Positions 61,934 through 64,000 of a stretch of DNA of 64,000 nucleotides are shown piece after piece. This DNA comes from Gigaspora rosea. Taxonomy: Eukaryota > Glomeromycota > Glomeromycetes > Diversisporales > Gigasporaceae. The notes beneath the pieces are model-generated. The model did no database searches. It saw nothing but the letters and a program-made list of their open reading frames with translations, and was not told the origin of the DNA. The number at the start of each line of letters is the position of its first letter. Positions within the stretch are counted from its first letter, which is position 1. The translations under genes and the position numbers were made by a program. The DNA is taken from positions 49,341 to 113,340 of the forward strand of contig QKWP01001666.1 of the NCBI GenBank assembly GCA_003550325.1. Reading direction: 5' to 3'.

Positions 61934-63180
61934 TTGATATCTTTCAAGATCTTTTTTAACGATATCCTCAGAAATTGTTAACTTTTCTTAGTATTGGCTA
62001 AGAATAGATTTGCATACCGCCATTGCGTATGCAGTCATATGGTCAGTTGTTTTTCTGGCGGGCCAAATCCTATTTAAAATTCGAACAACGTAAGTATCAT
62101 TTTCATTAGAACTATTCTCAACTCTTGCAAAAAGAAGCTTAAAACAATACTTCGTCTTTTTCGATCTCTTCCAATTCAAAACTTCTCCAGGTTTCGCCTT
62201 GGTGTTAATAGGGTCTAAAAGATTACCAAAAATAGAAAACATAGAGTCTTTAGTTTTAGTGGTTAAAGTGCTTCGCAACAACCTAACTTTTTCCAAAAGC
62301 TAAAAATTTTTTAAAATTAGAAAATAATAACGTATTTAATATTTTCGAATATATGCAAAAATTGCAAACATTTTTCGAATTTATTCAAAAATATTTAAAC
62401 ATTTTTCGAATTTATTCGAAAAATGTTTAAATATTTCGAATAAATTCGAATATTTTTAAAAATAAAATAAATAAATTTTTACAGGTCCATGAAAATTCTT
62501 CGTATAATAAGCTTTCCATTCTTTCTCTGACAATCTTCGCATAAATTCACGACTATGCTTTCTAAAATAGTCCTCCGCTCCTCTCTTGAGTTCTGCATTC
62601 ATAGAATAGATGGAGTTGTCTAACAACTCATTGGCAATTCCTTTAATGCTTTGCTAATTATATAAAAATTATTAGAATAAAATATAAAAAATTAAAATAA
62701 AATATAAAAAATTAAAATAAAATATAAAAAATTAAAATAAATATTAAAAAAATTAAAAAAATTACCTCAAGTAAAGCCTTTTCATTCATTGCATCATATT
62801 TCTCAATGAAATTGTCTTCGAGTCTTTTCATTCACTCTTCAAGCCGATCCACTTTCAAACTAATTCGCTTCACATGGTGAAGAAGTTCACCCTGGTTCTC
62901 TAATAGCTTAGAGATCGTTGTATGTGATACTTTATTTAAAATTAAATTATAATCAATGAAAATATTTAAAAAATAAAAAAATAATTAAAAAATATAATTT
63001 TAAATTAAATTAACAACCTTCAAAAGTTCGCGCAGGTTTAGTTGAACCTGTGCCTTCTACAGGTGAACTTCCAGCTTCCACAATGTCTTGCTCCATTTCC
63101 ATGCTTGGATCTTGTCTACGCGTAGCTTTTCCTTTGGTAGTTTTGATTGTCTTGAAACCGGCGAGTTTTTGCCCGAACAT
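60508..63180 (-). CDS. Multi-exon hypothetical protein, probably inactive as assembled
   Basis: Minus-strand exons join with GT-AG introns: 63180-63018 (MFGQKLAGFKTIKTTKGKAT and a Ser/Glu-rich part), 62929-62766 (VSHTTISKLLENQGELLHHV, coiled coil), 62653-62483 (ANELLDNSIYSMNAELKRGA), and 62299 to about 61934 (VRLLRSTLTTKTKDSMFSIF, FKLLFARVENSSNE, IWPARKTTDHMTAYAMAVCK). An acidic exon with RSKPEELEERNEPEEVGEQL, a short RLIISNDLCNPPKK exon, and a C-terminal EGSTTSTKNIDYKSDQEQQE ending near 60508 follow. In-frame stops: TGA in exon 2 (after VDRLEE) and TAA after CKSILSQY. The 3' exons occur twice because of the 832-bp duplication at the N of 61525. I do not recognise the family; the head is basic and the tail acidic. 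Confidence 0.5.
60694..62356. repeat. 832-bp exact duplication joined at an N
   Basis: 60694-61524 and 61526-62356 look identical, including both small frames and a (AAT)n run, with a single N at 61525 between them. An exact copy joined by one N points to an assembly overlap that was not merged. Confidence 0.9.
62390..62435. repeat. Perfect 21-bp inverted repeat
   Basis: Arms AATATTTAAACATTTTTCGAA (62390-62410) and the complement (62415-62435) around four bases, inside an intron of the minus-strand gene. Related CGAATTTATTCGAA words surround it. Confidence 0.85.
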
Positions 63181-64000
63181 TCTTTCAAAATGTGTATATG
63201 TTTAAAAGTTTATTAATAATTATTGCTAAAAATTAATTAAAAATAAAATATAAAAAATAAAATAAAAATAAAGAATTTAAAATCAATGATCTCATAGTGA
63301 GCCAGAAGATAAAGACTTATATAAAAAATATAAGCCAGCAGACTTAGCAAGATAGTTATCCATCACATTCGTATGTCTAGAGCTTGCCAGAGGTTTTACT
63401 ACTTATATTTACACTGTCTACAATCATATATGGATTTTAAATTCAATTAATATATATGCTAGCAAATTGCCAGTTTGCTATTCACAGTATCAGCAACTAC
63501 ATATATATTAATTAAGAAATCTATAATTAAAAGTTATACAGTATATTACGGTATATAGAATTATTTACCTAATAAGTTATAATTTGAAAAATAAAAAAAA
63601 AACTTAAAGAAAAAGGTTGTATTTATAAAATTTAAAAAATAATTAAAACAGCAAAGTAACTAATGTTAAAAAAGTGCAAATTTTTGTAATAAAATAAATA
63701 AAAAAAAGGCTTAAGTGGTGTTGCGAAGGTTGGCGGTATGTTGCGAAGTTGCGAAGTTGTTGAAAGTTGTAAAAATAACAATGTTGATTGATGATCCATT
63801 GTTTACTTTTATGGTAAAATTTAATATCACCACAGGTGATCATCACCGCTCATATGTTCAGCCAATCGGATTACAGGATCTCATGTAATCAAAACAATAA
63901 AGAAGCAAAGAAAAAATCCAAAAAATCTTTAATAGCGAAATATTTTACTATGATAACAAGTCTTCGGGCAATAAGTAAAAATTCTTAGCATTAAATTTTA
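63181..64000. other. AT-rich end of window
   Basis: No gene supported. A small TTGCGAAGTTGCG repeat lies near 63720-63760. Confidence 0.5.

Overview
The window looks like nuclear DNA of an arbuscular mycorrhizal fungus (Glomeromycotina, Rhizophagus-like). This is inferred from the gene families: tyrosine-kinase-like proteins with a Cys-x2-Cys N-terminus and an ADFHSGNIL-type catalytic loop, Sel1-repeat proteins, SPRY-TPR proteins, very AT-rich spacers, short introns with GTAAGT donors, and heavy transposon load with few intact genes. No database search was possible; domains, junctions and coordinates were read by hand.

Layout. 1-4.8 kb: AT-rich, duplicated non-coding DNA and a TA-flanked MITE. 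4.8-5.5 kb: dead kinase (+). 6.2-6.5 kb: a CAGTGTTGG-ended MITE. 7.3-10.8 kb (-): Sel1 exon remnants, an array of repeated introns with three-base exons, then a broken kinase. 11-16 kb: minisatellites and tandem duplications. 16-18.3 kb (-): decayed Sel1/kinase DNA. 20.9-22 kb (-): a SPRY-TPR pseudogene. 22.3-24.7 kb: a pogo/Tigger-like DNA transposon with a broken transposase. 26.7-27.3 kb: a tRNA-derived SINE with perfect target duplications. 27.7-28.1 kb (-): kinase C-terminal relic. 30.8-31.7 kb: a 5'-truncated LINE; a SINE at 35.2-35.8 kb shares its tail. 33 kb: a non-autonomous hAT-like element with an 8-bp target duplication. 37.4-40.7 kb (+): a broken multi-exon gene of a repeated family. 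41.9-43.2 kb (+): the best intact gene, SPRY-TPR. 43.2-59.9 kb (+): about 122 tandem units of about 120-135 bp. 60.5-63.2 kb (-): a multi-exon hypothetical gene, partly duplicated around an N.

The most interesting signal is the 43.2-59.9 kb array. Nearly every unit has a 3' splice-site-like end (T-rich tract, then AACAG or AATAG), exactly three variable bases, and a 5' splice-site-like GTAAGTAT or GTAATTRT. Read as gene structure, this is a chain of one-codon exons following the last SPRY-TPR coding exon in the same orientation and compatible phase. A smaller array (8.7-10.15 kb, minus strand) has unrelated intron sequence but the same AG-NNN-GT spacing and follows a Sel1 exon. A third array (30.6-32.5 kb) has AG-N-GT junctions. 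Triplets ending in G always lack G at donor +5, as expected for selected 5' splice sites, and stop triplets are rare. Whether these micro-exons are spliced into protein, used as stepwise splice sites, or are only an intron-derived satellite needs transcript data.
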